Below are positions 1 through 10,817 of a stretch of 34,302 nt of DNA, in pieces. A program made the position numbers and the translations under genes. The notes under the pieces were generated by a model that saw only the letters and a program-made list of their open reading frames with translations, made no database searches and was not told the origin of the DNA. Each line of letters opens with the position of its first letter. Within the stretch, counting starts at the first letter, position 1. Source of the DNA: Bacteroidota bacterium (GTDB lineage: Bacteria > Bacteroidota > Bacteroidia > CAIKAF01); assembly GCA_027621385.1 (NCBI GenBank), contig JAQCBQ010000003.1:1-34302 (forward strand). Direction: 5' to 3'.

Positions 1-972
1 CGCGATTTGATTGAAAAGGCCCGCAAATCTTCGCTGTTTGATTACCAGGGCAAACCCCTGGTGTTTATTGATGAAATTCACCGCTTTAATAAAAGCCAGC
101 AAGACGGACTGCTGGCCGCCGTGGAACAAGGCCTGTTTACGCTGATTGGCGCTACCACCGAAAACCCTTCCTTTGAACTGAATTCGGCCCTGCTGAGCCG
201 TTGCCAGGTGCTGACCTTGCAGCCGCTGAGCCGGGAGGATTTGCTGGAAGTGCTTCAACGCGCCCTGAATACGGATGCCTGGCTGCTCGAACGGCAGGTG
301 GATTTGCTGCAGCCCGATGCCCTGCTGCAGGCCGGCGGCGGCGATGCCCGACGCATGCTGAATGCCCTGGAAATGGCCGTGAATTATGCCTTTGACGGAG
401 AAAAGGCCCGAATTGATGGTGCGGTGCTGTCGGCCGCCCTGCAAGACCCCCGCTGGCGCTACGATAAATCGGGCGAGATGCACTACGATGTGGTTTCGGC
501 CTTTATTAAAAGCCTGCGCGGGTCAGATGTGCAAGCGGGGCTGTACTGGCTGGCCCGCATGCTGCACGGAGGCGAAAAGCCGGAATTCATTGCCCGCCGC
601 ATGCTGATTTTGGCCTCGGAAGACATTGGAATGGCTAACCCCAACGCTCTGCTGCTGGCTCAGGCTTGCCTGGATTCAGTGAAAGCCATTGGCATGCCCG
701 AATCGCGCATTATTTTGTCGCAAGTGGCGGTGTACCTGGCAAAATCGGCCAAATCGAATGCCTCTTACCTGGCCATTGATCGGGCACTGGATTTTGTGCG
801 GCAAACCGGCGACCTGCCGGTCCCCCTGCACTTAAGAAACGCCCCCACCGATTGGATGAAAAAGGAAGGCTATGGCAAAGGTTACCTGTACCCTCACGAT
901 TTTCCGGGAGGACAGGTGCCTCAACAATACGGCCCCGATGAGACGGAGTTGCCGCCGTTTTTTGAGGGCTGA
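1..972 (+). CDS. rarA: RarA/MgsA-type replication-associated recombination AAA+ ATPase, 5' truncated by window edge
   Basis: Frame is open from the window start; FIDEIHRFNKSQQDGLLAAVEQG (Walker B), IGATTENPSFELNSALLSRCQV (sensor 1), C-terminal GYLYPHDFPGGQVPQQY typical of RarA. Confidence 0.93.
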   Translation, partial: RDLIEKARKSSLFDYQGKPLVFIDEIHRFNKSQQDGLLAAVEQGLFTLIGATTENPSFELNSALLSRCQVLTLQPLSREDLLEVLQRALNTDAWLLERQVDLLQPDALLQAGGGDARRMLNALEMAVNYAFDGEKARIDGAVLSAALQDPRWRYDKSGEMHYDVVSAFIKSLRGSDVQAGLYWLARMLHGGEKPEFIARRMLILASEDIGMANPNALLLAQACLDSVKAIGMPESRIILSQVAVYLAKSAKSNASYLAIDRALDFVRQTGDLPVPLHLRNAPTDWMKKEGYGKGYLYPHDFPGGQVPQQYGPDETELPPFFEG

Positions 973-1045
973 ACCGCTGGATTGGGCATAAGGCTCTCCA
1001 TGGCTATGCCCAATGCACTGCTCAAAATTTATGTACCTTTAATCT

Positions 1046-2635
1046 ATGAGAAAATATGTTTTTTTCTTGGGCATGCTGCTGGGGCTGGTCGCCTGCAATC
1101 CCTCCGAAACCAACTGGGAGGTGGAGGCCTTAGCTCCGCTGATGCACAGCCGAATGACCATTCAAAATTTGGTGGGCGATTCTTCGGTGGCCGTTGATCC
1201 CAACGGTGATTTGATTCTGGAAATTCAGGGCAATGCCCTTCCGCTGAATTTGGATACGCTGTCGGCGTTCCGAACCTTGGCGGTAAACGATACTTTTTAT
1301 TGGGACTATCCGGCCATTACCATTTATCCGGGCATTGATATGCAGCTGCCGCCCATTTATATGAATTTTTATGTGCCCAATGCGGAAATGGTGGAGGCAC
1401 TGATGGAAGGTGGAAAAATCGATGTAGCAGTAACTTCATCCATTCCCCGTAAAATGAATTTTAGGTACGGGATTCCCATGGCTCGGTTGAACGGTCAGCC
1501 GATTGGGTTTTCGGGAAGTTTGGCGGCCTGGCAGCCCGGACAAAATCCGGTGGCCCTTAGCCGCTCCTTCAATTTGGCAGGCCATAAACTGGATTTGCGC
1601 GGGTTGGATTTGACGGGCTCAAACCGCCTGGAAATTCTGGTGGTGCCCTCCATTGCGGCCGGAGAGGAGCCATTGAATGTTCAGCAAGGCCAGGCGCTGT
1701 TTACCATTTCTACCCAGTTTACAGATATGGATCCCCTGTGGCTGCGGGGCGCGTTTTTATCGCAAGATTTGGACATTCCCGCTTCCTTGACGGCCATTCC
1801 TGAACTCAGCAAATTATCGGCCGATGCGGTTCAATTTGATCGGGCCAGTTTGGTGCTGCGGCTTGAAAATACGCTGGGTGCTGAACTCAAGGTCCGACCT
1901 CGGAGGTTCTGGGCAGAGCGGAGTCAAACCGGAGCTCAGGTAGATTTGCAGCATGCGATAATCAACAAAAATGTATGGATAGATCGGGCAGTTTGGAATG
2001 GAGGGGTTGGAGCACCTGCTCCCAAAACGTATTCTTGGGAAATCAACCATCAAAACTCCAACATCCTTGATTTTTTGTCGGCCATGCCTGATAAAATTGG
2101 GGTAGAGGTGGATGTCAGCGTTAATCCCATGGGGAATACGGCAGGTTTTATGGATTTTGTGTATCCGGATGCGCTCCCTAAATTCAGCATTGATGCCCGA
2201 TTGCCCTTGAAGTTTGCGGCTCAGAATTTGGCTTTTTCCGATACGGTGGCCTGGACCTTGCAGGAATCGGAATACGAAGCTCTTAAAAGCGCCACTCTGT
2301 GGCTGAAGGGGGAAACCATGTTTCCTTTTGAAACTCGTTTGCTGCTTGAAATGCTGGACGGTAGCGGACAGGTTTTAGACACCTTGATTCAGAATGTGGT
2401 GGTTCCTGCCGGTCAATTGAATCCCAATACAGGTCAGGTGGAACAGGCCATGGCTTTCAATCAGAGCGTAGAGCTTACCGAGGCCCGGCTTCAGGTTCTG
2501 AAACAAACCGAATTTTTTAAGCTTAGGGCTTTTTTCAATACGCCCCCCGGAGGCAATGTGGTTTCCATGAAGAGCCATTATTACATGGATTTTAAATTGG
2601 TGGCCCGGGCCGGAATCAATATTGGATTTAACTGA
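1046..2635 (+). CDS. Putative lipoprotein of unknown function
   Basis: 529 aa ORF; N-terminal MRKYVFFLGMLLGLVAC lipobox; stop overlaps the next ATG (TGATG). Confidence 0.8.
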   Translation: MRKYVFFLGMLLGLVACNPSETNWEVEALAPLMHSRMTIQNLVGDSSVAVDPNGDLILEIQGNALPLNLDTLSAFRTLAVNDTFYWDYPAITIYPGIDMQLPPIYMNFYVPNAEMVEALMEGGKIDVAVTSSIPRKMNFRYGIPMARLNGQPIGFSGSLAAWQPGQNPVALSRSFNLAGHKLDLRGLDLTGSNRLEILVVPSIAAGEEPLNVQQGQALFTISTQFTDMDPLWLRGAFLSQDLDIPASLTAIPELSKLSADAVQFDRASLVLRLENTLGAELKVRPRRFWAERSQTGAQVDLQHAIINKNVWIDRAVWNGGVGAPAPKTYSWEINHQNSNILDFLSAMPDKIGVEVDVSVNPMGNTAGFMDFVYPDALPKFSIDARLPLKFAAQNLAFSDTVAWTLQESEYEALKSATLWLKGETMFPFETRLLLEMLDGSGQVLDTLIQNVVVPAGQLNPNTGQVEQAMAFNQSVELTEARLQVLKQTEFFKLRAFFNTPPGGNVVSMKSHYYMDFKLVARAGINIGFN

Positions 2636-3885
2636 TGAACCCCATTCCTTTTTTATTTCCCCTGTTTGGTTGGTTTGGTACTCAGGCAAGACCTGATTTT
2701 TTTCAAGACCGGTATTCCAGTTTGGGGCAGGTGAGCCTGTATTCTGAGGGCAATTTTGAGTCGAGCCACATGAACGGCTGGTTTGTTTCTCAAGCCTTGA
2801 TTGGGCGCTCGTTTACTCAGGCTGATATGATGTCGGTGCAGGCCGATGGACAGGGTTATGCGTCAGGTCGCTGGGAAACCGGCTTTCGCTATTGGAGTTT
2901 GGATTCGGCCTTTGGAGGTGGCGCCTGGCGGCATTCGCTGGGATTTTCAAATACTTGGCAGGGCTATGCCTCCTACGATGCTGATTTGTTTGGATTGATT
3001 AGCCGAGGCAATGCGCCCTTCGCCGGCCAATCCCTGCCCTTGAATTCCAGCACGGGTTTTTTGACCAATTATCAAACCATTGATTTTTCATTGGCTCGGC
3101 CTTTCCATGGGCCGAACGCCTCTTGGTTTATCGGCTTTGGGCTGGGATTTGTGAACGGGAGTTTTTTTCGCGATGCCCAAATGCAAGGAGGGAGTTTCTA
3201 CACCCACCCCGAGGGTGACGAACTGCGGCTGGGCATGAACCAGGTGCAGCTTCGGGCCTCTGACCCTTCAGGCTCCGCTTTTTTGTACCCGGCGGGTTTG
3301 GGTTTTTCGTTTCGGGGAAGCCTGGAATACCAGCATAAGAAAGGCCATGTTGTTTCTTTTTCCGTTCAGGACGCCGGATTGATGTTTTGGAATCGACAGG
3401 GACAAACGATTGAACTGGATTCGGAACTGGTGTGGTCAGGCTTTGAGGTTCCAAACATTGCCGAGGTGGCTGAGACCTTGTTTCAAGATCAATTGGATAG
3501 CATTGCAGGGGATTTGGTGGTTTTAGACCAACGCCGTTCGTTTGAAACCATGCTGCCCGTCGGAATGCGGCTGGGGTACGGCCGCCGGCTGTTTCAGAAT
3601 ACCGCTTTGCTTCAGGCTCAAATGTACTATGCTCCCTATTGCATGCCCATTCCAGAACTGGAATTGGCTTTTTATTATTTGGGCAAAGGGCGCTTGAATG
3701 CCGGCATTAGCGCATCGGGTGGGGGAGTATGCCTTTGGAAAATAGGGCTTAATGTTGGAGTAGATGCAGGGAAGGGTTGGGCCTTTCAGCTGTTTACCCG
3801 CAATGCCGAATCCATTTGGCCCAATGCCGCCGGTCGCGGATTCTCGGCCGGATTTCAGATTAGTAAACGCATGTTGAAATCGTAA
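2635..3885 (+). CDS. DUF5723-like predicted outer-membrane/secreted protein
   Basis: 416 aa; signal-like N-terminus, alternating beta-rich glycine/aromatic composition, translationally coupled to the upstream lipoprotein; family call from overall resemblance. Confidence 0.65.
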   Translation: MNPIPFLFPLFGWFGTQARPDFFQDRYSSLGQVSLYSEGNFESSHMNGWFVSQALIGRSFTQADMMSVQADGQGYASGRWETGFRYWSLDSAFGGGAWRHSLGFSNTWQGYASYDADLFGLISRGNAPFAGQSLPLNSSTGFLTNYQTIDFSLARPFHGPNASWFIGFGLGFVNGSFFRDAQMQGGSFYTHPEGDELRLGMNQVQLRASDPSGSAFLYPAGLGFSFRGSLEYQHKKGHVVSFSVQDAGLMFWNRQGQTIELDSELVWSGFEVPNIAEVAETLFQDQLDSIAGDLVVLDQRRSFETMLPVGMRLGYGRRLFQNTALLQAQMYYAPYCMPIPELELAFYYLGKGRLNAGISASGGGVCLWKIGLNVGVDAGKGWAFQLFTRNAESIWPNAAGRGFSAGFQISKRMLKS

Positions 3886-3887
3886 CC

Positions 3888-5324
3888 ATGATTCGAACGG
3901 TATATCTTATCATTTTGGGCTTGACATGGAGCTGGTTTTTGATGCCGGCCTGGGGTCAAAGCACTTGGTTTAAAACCTTTAGTTGGGAGCCTTACAGTTC
4001 CGGGAAAACCGTGCTGGCCACCCGCGACAGCAGTTTGGTTTTTGCCGGCATTACCCAATCCAACCAAGGCGATGCCTTTTTGGCGGGGGCCGATTCCTTG
4101 GGAAATCCCTTGTGGTTTAAAACCTTGGGTGGGGCCGGTCAAGATGCTTTGAACTACTCCGTTTGGAATTCAGATTCCACCGTTTGGGCCTTGTTGGGAC
4201 AAACCAACAGCTACGGGCAAGGCGGTTACGATGCCTGGTTGGTTTTGGCAAATTCCAGCGGAGATACCCTGAAAACAATGACCTTTGGAGGCAGCGGCTG
4301 GGATTTTGGTCGGGGAATATTTCGAGATTCTGACGGCAATTTTTTGGTGCTGCTGCACACCTACAGCAGCGGAGATGGGGGAGGAGATGTGCGTCTGGTT
4401 CTACTTACGGATGCTGGCGATGTTTTACGCGATACCACTTGGGAGCAGAATGGGGTTGATGCTCAACCCAATGCCGCCCATCAATCTCCTTCCGGAAATT
4501 GGCTGATTGGAGGAAGCTATTTTCCGGGCCAGGTCGGAGAAAGCGATGTGTTTGCCTCGGTGGTTCAGCCCTACAATCTGTCTGCCGATACCACCATCTT
4601 TTCTGGCGCTCTCGATGAAGATGAGGTCTATTCCATTTGCCCCTTCATCAGCAATTCTGGCGCATTTTCTTGGCTGTTGAGCGGAAACATGAAGGATGCG
4701 CAGGGGCGTTGGAAAAATTATTTGTGGCGCATCAGCGAGCAGGGGGAAGATATTGGTCGCTTGAATTTGGGATTATCGGGCAGCACAGAACGCCGGCAAT
4801 CCCATACCGGTTATTATGCCGATGGGGGAGTTCAATTTACATTTTCAAGCCGATATGCCGACGACAGCTGGGATGTCTCTTTTGATAAAACCCAATATAT
4901 GAATTACCTGATGGGCACCTTATCGGCCCGGTACGGATACCAAAAAATGGCGGGCTATACCCAAATTTGGGATCAGGGTTTTATTGTGGTGGGTGAGAGC
5001 AATGAATATAGTTTAGGTCAGACTTCGGCCTTTTTAACCCGCTTTGGTTTTGATGGCAGTTGTGCCTTATCAACCACGCTAGGGCAGGAGTCGGTTCAGC
5101 CCTTAACTGGGCGCCTGTATCCCAATCCAGCTCAGGACAAGGTGCATATTGAGGGAATTCCACCGGGAACACCCTACCGCTGGGTTTCGATGAGCGGTCA
5201 AGAGCTAAAACAGGGGATTTTAACCCAATCCTTTCTGGAGAAACCAACTGAAACCGCAGATTTTATTCAACTAATTTTTGATATTAACGGAAACGGCCTT
5301 ACATTTAAGGTTAAATTTCGTTAA
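3888..5324 (+). CDS. Secreted protein with C-terminal T9SS (type A) sorting domain
   Basis: 478 aa; signal peptide; repeated beta-propeller-like segments; C-terminal LYPNPAQDKVHIEG...FKVKFR. Confidence 0.8.
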   Translation: MIRTVYLIILGLTWSWFLMPAWGQSTWFKTFSWEPYSSGKTVLATRDSSLVFAGITQSNQGDAFLAGADSLGNPLWFKTLGGAGQDALNYSVWNSDSTVWALLGQTNSYGQGGYDAWLVLANSSGDTLKTMTFGGSGWDFGRGIFRDSDGNFLVLLHTYSSGDGGGDVRLVLLTDAGDVLRDTTWEQNGVDAQPNAAHQSPSGNWLIGGSYFPGQVGESDVFASVVQPYNLSADTTIFSGALDEDEVYSICPFISNSGAFSWLLSGNMKDAQGRWKNYLWRISEQGEDIGRLNLGLSGSTERRQSHTGYYADGGVQFTFSSRYADDSWDVSFDKTQYMNYLMGTLSARYGYQKMAGYTQIWDQGFIVVGESNEYSLGQTSAFLTRFGFDGSCALSTTLGQESVQPLTGRLYPNPAQDKVHIEGIPPGTPYRWVSMSGQELKQGILTQSFLEKPTETADFIQLIFDINGNGLTFKVKFR

Positions 5325-5326
5325 GA

Positions 5327-5860
5327 GTGCTGCGTATAACTTTCTTATTGTGTGTGTTGGTTTGGTTTGGCTGTGATAGTGCCCGCAACGTTCAATACAA
5401 AGAACTTTCTGCTCTCCGTGAAAAAATCATGGAAGACAACATCAATGGCTTGACTGGTCCTGCACAACGCAGCTTGTGGATGGATTTTTCCAGCAAAGCC
5501 ATGGCATTTTACCGGGCCTATCCCACCGATTCCTCGGCCCCTTCCTTGTTGTTTAACGCCGCTGAATTGTATTTTAAAGCCAACGAAGCCGATTCAGCCC
5601 TGATGGCGGTGGGGATTTTAGATTCTTTTCCTCAGTTTTCCAGAAAGCCAGATCTGTTGTACCTGCGCGGTCAGATTCATCAAATGCTGTTTTTGGACTA
5701 TGATAAGGCCGAGCAGTATTTTTCCCAACTCGTGCAGGAGTATCCAAACCACCCTGCCTCGGCTTCAGCCATCACCTCGTTGGCGGTACTAAAGACCTTG
5801 AACGAGGTTGAGGCAGATAGCCTTGAATTTACTGCAGACAGCCTTCCGTATCAGCCTTAG
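5327..5860 (+). CDS. Small TPR-like lipoprotein
   Basis: 177 aa with GTG start; MLRITFLLCVLVWFGC lipobox; TPR-like helices (LLFNAAELYFKANEADSALMAVGIL, YDKAEQYFSQLVQEYPNHPAS). Confidence 0.7.
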   Translation: MLRITFLLCVLVWFGCDSARNVQYKELSALREKIMEDNINGLTGPAQRSLWMDFSSKAMAFYRAYPTDSSAPSLLFNAAELYFKANEADSALMAVGILDSFPQFSRKPDLLYLRGQIHQMLFLDYDKAEQYFSQLVQEYPNHPASASAITSLAVLKTLNEVEADSLEFTADSLPYQP

Positions 5861-5879
5861 AATTGCCTACCTTTAAGGC

Positions 5880-7025
5880 ATGAAAAAATCGACCCTTTGC
5901 GTGCATGCAGGCCATGAGCCTGAACCTGTAACCGGAGCCGTCATGCCACCGGTATTTTTCACTTCAACCTATGTTCAACAAGCTCCGGGTGAGCATCAAG
6001 GTTATGATTATTCTAGGGCAGGGAATCCCAGCCGTACCGTTTTAGAAAAGGCCCTGGCTGAATTGGAAGGTGGAACTCATGGCTTTTGTTTTTCATCTGG
6101 AATGGGAGCCGTTGATGCCGTATTGAAGACCCTTTCTACTGGCGACCACGTGGTGGCCATGAACGATTTGTATGGGGGAACATACCGTTTGTTTCGTCAA
6201 TCTTACGAGAAACTTGGCATTTCATTTTCATTTATTGGTTGTTCTTCTGAGGCCGAAATTGAATCGGCCATTCAGCCCGGAACCAAATTGATGTGGATTG
6301 AAACCCCAACCAACCCTACGCTGACGGTGGTAGATATTGCCCTATGCGCCTCCATCTGCAAGCGCCATGGCATCACTTTGGTGGTGGACAATACTTTTGC
6401 TTCTCCGATGCTTCAAAGCCCATTGGCCTTGGGAGCCAACATTGTTATGCACTCCATGACAAAATACTTGGGTGGCCATTCCGATTTAATTATGGGGGGA
6501 TTGGTAACCAGCGATGCCGCCTTGGCTGAAGCGCTTTTTTTTAACCAAAAAAGTACCGGAGCCACTCCCGGCCCAATGGACTGCTATTTGGCGTTGAGGG
6601 GAATTAAAACACTGCATCTTAGAATGAAGGCCCACGTGGAGAATGCCCAACAGATTGCCTTATTTCTGCAGGCACATCCTAAGGTTTCAAGGGTGTTTTA
6701 TCCGGGTTTGCCTGAGCATCCCGGACATGGCATTGCATCAAGGCAAATGTCCGGTTTTGGAGGTATGCTTTCCTTTGAATTAAGTACCAACACCGAAGAA
6801 AATGCCAGAACGTTTTTATTGGGAACGAAGCTGTTTGTGTTGGCCGAATCGCTGGGCGGTGTCGAAAGTTTGGTCTCTCATCCAGCCAGCATGACCCACG
6901 CCAGCATTCCAAGAGAAATCCGGTTAAGAAATGGAGTTTCGGATGGATTAATCCGGTTGTCGGTAGGCATTGAGGATGCCCAAGACTTAATTCAGGATTT
7001 GGAAACAGCCTTATCGGCCTGCTGA
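5880..7025 (+). CDS. Cystathionine gamma-synthase/lyase family PLP-dependent enzyme
   Basis: HAGHEPEP...TGAVMPPVF, YSRAGNPSRTVLEKALAELEGG, PLP lysine motif HSMTKYLGGHSDLIMG, C-terminal RLSVGIED. Confidence 0.93.
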   Translation: MKKSTLCVHAGHEPEPVTGAVMPPVFFTSTYVQQAPGEHQGYDYSRAGNPSRTVLEKALAELEGGTHGFCFSSGMGAVDAVLKTLSTGDHVVAMNDLYGGTYRLFRQSYEKLGISFSFIGCSSEAEIESAIQPGTKLMWIETPTNPTLTVVDIALCASICKRHGITLVVDNTFASPMLQSPLALGANIVMHSMTKYLGGHSDLIMGGLVTSDAALAEALFFNQKSTGATPGPMDCYLALRGIKTLHLRMKAHVENAQQIALFLQAHPKVSRVFYPGLPEHPGHGIASRQMSGFGGMLSFELSTNTEENARTFLLGTKLFVLAESLGGVESLVSHPASMTHASIPREIRLRNGVSDGLIRLSVGIEDAQDLIQDLETALSAC

Positions 7026-7034
7026 TTTGAAAAA

Positions 7035-7634
7035 TCAGCTCCCGCTTTTAATGGTTGGATATCCGTGCTTTAGGTGCCAATAATTCCAAAGGTAGCCCGT
7101 TGAGGCCCCAATGATTAGTCCTAAGGCAAATCCTCCAAGAACATCATAGGGATAATGCACTCCAAGGTAAATTCGGGAATACCCATTTAAAATGGGATAG
7201 GAAAACAAGAGCGCATTAAAGAGAAATTGGCGCTGGATGGGCATTTCATGCACCATTACTCCACTTATAGCCACCAATGTAGCGATCGCTGCTGAATTTG
7301 CTGCATGGGAGGAAACAAAGCCAAAACGTCCCCCACAGCCATCAATGACCCGAACCAAATGTCCATATTCCAAATTATGGCAAGGCCTGAATCGCTCAAA
7401 TACTTCCTTGAAACCGTGTACAGAAATAAAATCAGTCAAAAAAAGAGTAGATAAGGCAAAAAGAACAAATACGAAGACCTTTAATCCCAGTTTCCGAAAT
7501 CCCATTCCGAGAATCAAAACATAAAACCAAATCCAGGCGTATTTATTTGAAAACAGCAGCATGAATACATCCAATACCGGATGGTGAGCTCCGTTGATGA
7601 TGAAAAAGATATCCCTATCAACCTGCTCAATCAT
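7035..7634 (-). CDS. Phosphatase PAP2 family membrane protein
   Basis: [13 protein letters not shown] (KX6RP), [25 protein letters not shown]. Confidence 0.92.
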   Translation of the reverse strand: MIEQVDRDIFFIINGAHHPVLDVFMLLFSNKYAWIWFYVLILGMGFRKLGLKVFVFVLFALSTLFLTDFISVHGFKEVFERFRPCHNLEYGHLVRVIDGCGGRFGFVSSHAANSAAIATLVAISGVMVHEMPIQRQFLFNALLFSYPILNGYSRIYLGVHYPYDVLGGFALGLIIGASTGYLWNYWHLKHGYPTIKSGS

Positions 7635-8619
7635 GGTGCAAACTAGACCAAACGCTGTCTTTAAGTTCTTGAATACCCAATCCAGTTATGGAGGAAAAGA
7701 AAATGGGATTCAAATCTGAAAGTTGGGCTTTCATTTCGGTCATAAGCTCATTGTCCAATAAATCGGCCTTACTTACGCCTACGATTCGTTTCTTTAAGAG
7801 CAATTCCGGATTAAAGGCTTCAAGTTCCTTTAGCAAAATGGAATAGGTCTTTCTGGGGTCAGAGTCATCGGCAGGAATCAGAAACAACAAACTGCTGTTG
7901 CGTTCGATGTGCTTTAAGAAGCGTATTCCAAGGCCTTTACCTTCTGAGGCTCCTTCAATAATTCCAGGGATATCTGCCCAGACGAACGATTTGAAATCGC
8001 GGTATTCCACAATGCCCAAATTGGGTACCAAGGTGGTGAATGGATAATCTGCAATTTCAGGCTTGGCGGCAGAAACTACCGATAATAAGGTGGATTTGCC
8101 GGCATTTGGAAATCCAACCAATCCTACATCGGCCAATACCTTAAGCTCTAGAATTTTCCACACATCTTGACCTTCTTCGCCGGGTTGGGCAAATCGGGGC
8201 GTTTGTTGGGTGGCTGATTTAAAGTGGTTGTTGCCCATGCCGCCTCTGCCTCCGGGAACCAGAATGACCATTTGACCATCTTCGGTAATTTCGGCCTCTT
8301 GTTCCCCTGTTTCGGCGTCTCGAGCAATGGTGCCCAATGGAACCTCAAGCAGTACATCTGCACCATTTTTTCCATGCATCAATGCACCCAAACCCATCCC
8401 GCCCGGTTCGGCAATGACGTGCTTGCGGTACTTCAAGTGAAGCAAAGTCCAGTATTGTTTGTTGCCACGCAAAACGATATGCCCTCCTCGTCCTCCGTCT
8501 CCACCGTCAGGTCCACCTTTTGCCGTTAGTTTATCTCGATGGAAATGAACGGAACCGGCACCGCCTTTTCCGGATCGGCAGCAAATTTTCACATAATCAA
8601 CAAAGTTCGACCCCGCCAT
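7627..8619 (-). CDS. obg: GTPase Obg/CgtA
   Basis: N-terminal glycine-rich Obg fold ([24 protein letters not shown]), [25 protein letters not shown]. Confidence 0.97.
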   Translation of the reverse strand: MAGSNFVDYVKICCRSGKGGAGSVHFHRDKLTAKGGPDGGDGGRGGHIVLRGNKQYWTLLHLKYRKHVIAEPGGMGLGALMHGKNGADVLLEVPLGTIARDAETGEQEAEITEDGQMVILVPGGRGGMGNNHFKSATQQTPRFAQPGEEGQDVWKILELKVLADVGLVGFPNAGKSTLLSVVSAAKPEIADYPFTTLVPNLGIVEYRDFKSFVWADIPGIIEGASEGKGLGIRFLKHIERNSSLLFLIPADDSDPRKTYSILLKELEAFNPELLLKKRIVGVSKADLLDNELMTEMKAQLSDLNPIFFSSITGLGIQELKDSVWSSLHHD

Positions 8620-8620
8620 G

Positions 8621-9451
8621 TTATTCTTTTCGTTTTGGTTCCTGAGGCGTTTTTGATCCTCCGGAATATTTTAATTCAGGGAATGCTTTGACAAATTCTT
8701 CATGGCATTTTCCAACGGCTACCATAACATCGTATGTGGTAGCCTGAGCCACAAATTCTGTCCCTAGATTGCAAAATTTCACGAATTCTTCTAAGTCTTC
8801 AGGGGCAAGCCCTGTAATGCGCTGAAGCATGTCGGGAGTTAATCTTGCCTGAGCTTTGGCCTCCATAACGTCGCCCGACATCAAATCTCTTAGCTTATCC
8901 ATTTCTTTGGCTTGCCGACTGAATTTTTCATACAGTTTGGTAAACGGACCGGATAAGAGAACTCCCGTTCCAGGTCTTGGACTGTAATAGCCTTGTCGAA
9001 GTCGCCCCTCAGCCAGTGAGCGCTCGTTTTCAGCTACCCCCATTTTGCGGATTTGTTCAATGACTCGGTCGTAGGTGAATTGATTGAATTTGTAGGCCTC
9101 CAAATCATAGACAATGGGCTTCAGCAAGGCATTGAATGAAAATATGGGGGTTTGGGTTTCTTGGGGTAGAAAAAACCGGGTTACTTCATAGCCAATGGCT
9201 TGAAATTCTAGGGTGTCGTTTCTGCGTACCAATAAATTGTAGTATCCTGTGCCATCAGAAATCACGCCTTGACGTGTTCTGGGATTAATAATATGAGCAA
9301 AGGGAATGGGGTACAGCGAGTCTGCGCGCAAAACATAACCTGAGATTTGAACCAAATCGCTGGAGGCTTCTTTGGTTTGCCCCCAGACGCTTGAAATTGT
9401 CAGCAGTAGCAATAACCAAACATGAAAGAGGAGGTTTCTTGACGGGGCCAT
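8621..9451 (-). CDS. Carboxypeptidase-like regulatory-domain (CarboxypepD_reg-like) secreted protein
   Basis: Start placed at internal ATG ([25 protein letters not shown] signal peptide); [40 protein letters not shown]. Confidence 0.8.
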   Translation of the reverse strand: MAPSRNLLFHVWLLLLLTISSVWGQTKEASSDLVQISGYVLRADSLYPIPFAHIINPRTRQGVISDGTGYYNLLVRRNDTLEFQAIGYEVTRFFLPQETQTPIFSFNALLKPIVYDLEAYKFNQFTYDRVIEQIRKMGVAENERSLAEGRLRQGYYSPRPGTGVLLSGPFTKLYEKFSRQAKEMDKLRDLMSGDVMEAKAQARLTPDMLQRITGLAPEDLEEFVKFCNLGTEFVAQATTYDVMVAVGKCHEEFVKAFPELKYSGGSKTPQEPKRKE

Positions 9452-9530
9452 GCACAAAGGTAATAAAGCTAAGGTTCTGTATGGTTTTGTTTTACCTGCC
9501 CAACAGGGTTTAGGTCTATTCCCTACTGAT

Positions 9531-10400
9531 TTAGTCTTGTCTTTTTGATTTGATGTTGGGACCAAAGCGCTGAATCTGTCCCGGTTTGCCTAAGTCTTGG
9601 CTAGGATTTTTAAGATCCACATTGGGAATCAATACCCATTCTTCGCCATTAAACTCTAGGGCATCATAACTAAGGTCAGGTCCATAAAAGGCAAACTGCG
9701 ATTTCAATTCGGGCGAGGCCGGCGCCAAATGGTCCATGACAATTCGATTCCCTTCCTTTTCTAATTTAAGCATCATGCTGGCTTGGGCTGAATACCGGAA
9801 TGTTTTTCGTCCAATTTTAGCTCCTTCCCAAAGGATTAAGCGGCTGCCAAATTGGGGAAGTCCGGACCGGTCAAACGACAAGACTTCAACATGCTTGAAA
9901 TGAATATTCTCTTCTCCGGGATTAAAGCCCAACAGAAGAAAATGGAGCTGCCCTTTTCGCTTGAATGGAACCGCCTCATACACCAACATGGCGGGCCATT
10001 TTCCTCCCGATAGTACTTTTTTTGCCAGATTGAAATCCCATAAGGTTATGGCCTCGCTGCGTTCAAGTGCCAACACCGATTTTTGTTTATGGTCATACAT
10101 CAGCCCCCAACTGTGAAATCCTGATGCAGATCGAGTCAGCCAGGTGTACAGTGAGGTATGTTTACCCTTTAAACTAACCTGAGAAATGCTGGGGAGACTG
10201 TCTGTTGGTAAAGGGAGCCCGAGTTCCAAATTTTCTTGCAGGCCCAACCACAACGAATCGGCCTTAGCCAGCCATTGTTGCTCAGTAAGGTTTGGAGCCA
10301 AAGAAGCCTGATGCAAGGCCCCTAGGCGCTGCCAGCTCACTTGACCCATGAGTTGGGAGGTTAGAAAAATAAGGACAATGCTTGTTTTCCAGCTTTTCAT
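9531..10400 (-). CDS. Hypothetical secreted protein
   Basis: Start placed at MKSWKTSIVLIFLTSQLMGQ (signal peptide); about 289 aa. Confidence 0.75.
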   Translation of the reverse strand: MKSWKTSIVLIFLTSQLMGQVSWQRLGALHQASLAPNLTEQQWLAKADSLWLGLQENLELGLPLPTDSLPSISQVSLKGKHTSLYTWLTRSASGFHSWGLMYDHKQKSVLALERSEAITLWDFNLAKKVLSGGKWPAMLVYEAVPFKRKGQLHFLLLGFNPGEENIHFKHVEVLSFDRSGLPQFGSRLILWEGAKIGRKTFRYSAQASMMLKLEKEGNRIVMDHLAPASPELKSQFAFYGPDLSYDALEFNGEEWVLIPNVDLKNPSQDLGKPGQIQRFGPNIKSKRQD

Positions 10401-10437
10401 GATTTCAGTAAAACGGAAAACAATCAAAAATCATGCA

Positions 10438-10785
10438 TCAAAGATGCAACTTATCTTTTTTGGCAAACAATTCAGCCTCTGTTTCACGAATCAGTTCGTC
10501 ATCAACACAGCAATCTACAGGGCAAACTGCGGCACATTGTGGCTCATCATGAAAACCAACACATTCGGTGCATTTATCGGAAACGATATAATACACATCC
10601 ATAGAAACCGCATTTTGAGACGCATGGGCATCAATGCTGGTTCCGCTTCTCAAAACAAAATTTCCTGAAACCGATGTCCCATCGGCAATTTTCCATTCTA
10701 CCCCCCCTTCATAAATTGCATTGTTTGGGCATTCTGGCTCGCAGGCTCCACAATTAATGCAATCATCGGTTATTTTAATAGCCAT
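10438..10785 (-). CDS. 4Fe-4S dicluster ferredoxin
   Basis: DDCINCGACEPECPNNAIY and DKCTECVGFHDEPQCAAVCPVDCC cysteine motifs. Confidence 0.95.
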   Translation of the reverse strand: MAIKITDDCINCGACEPECPNNAIYEGGVEWKIADGTSVSGNFVLRSGTSIDAHASQNAVSMDVYYIVSDKCTECVGFHDEPQCAAVCPVDCCVDDELIRETEAELFAKKDKLHL

Positions 10786-10817
10786 ATCAACAATCGTTTT
10801 AAGATATTTGCAAAAGT

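Noticed and set aside
5230-5324. Possible frameshift near the C-terminus of the T9SS protein
   Set aside because: The reading frame ends in a normal beta-strand ending (FIQLIFDINGNGLTFKVKFR); no disruption is needed to explain it.
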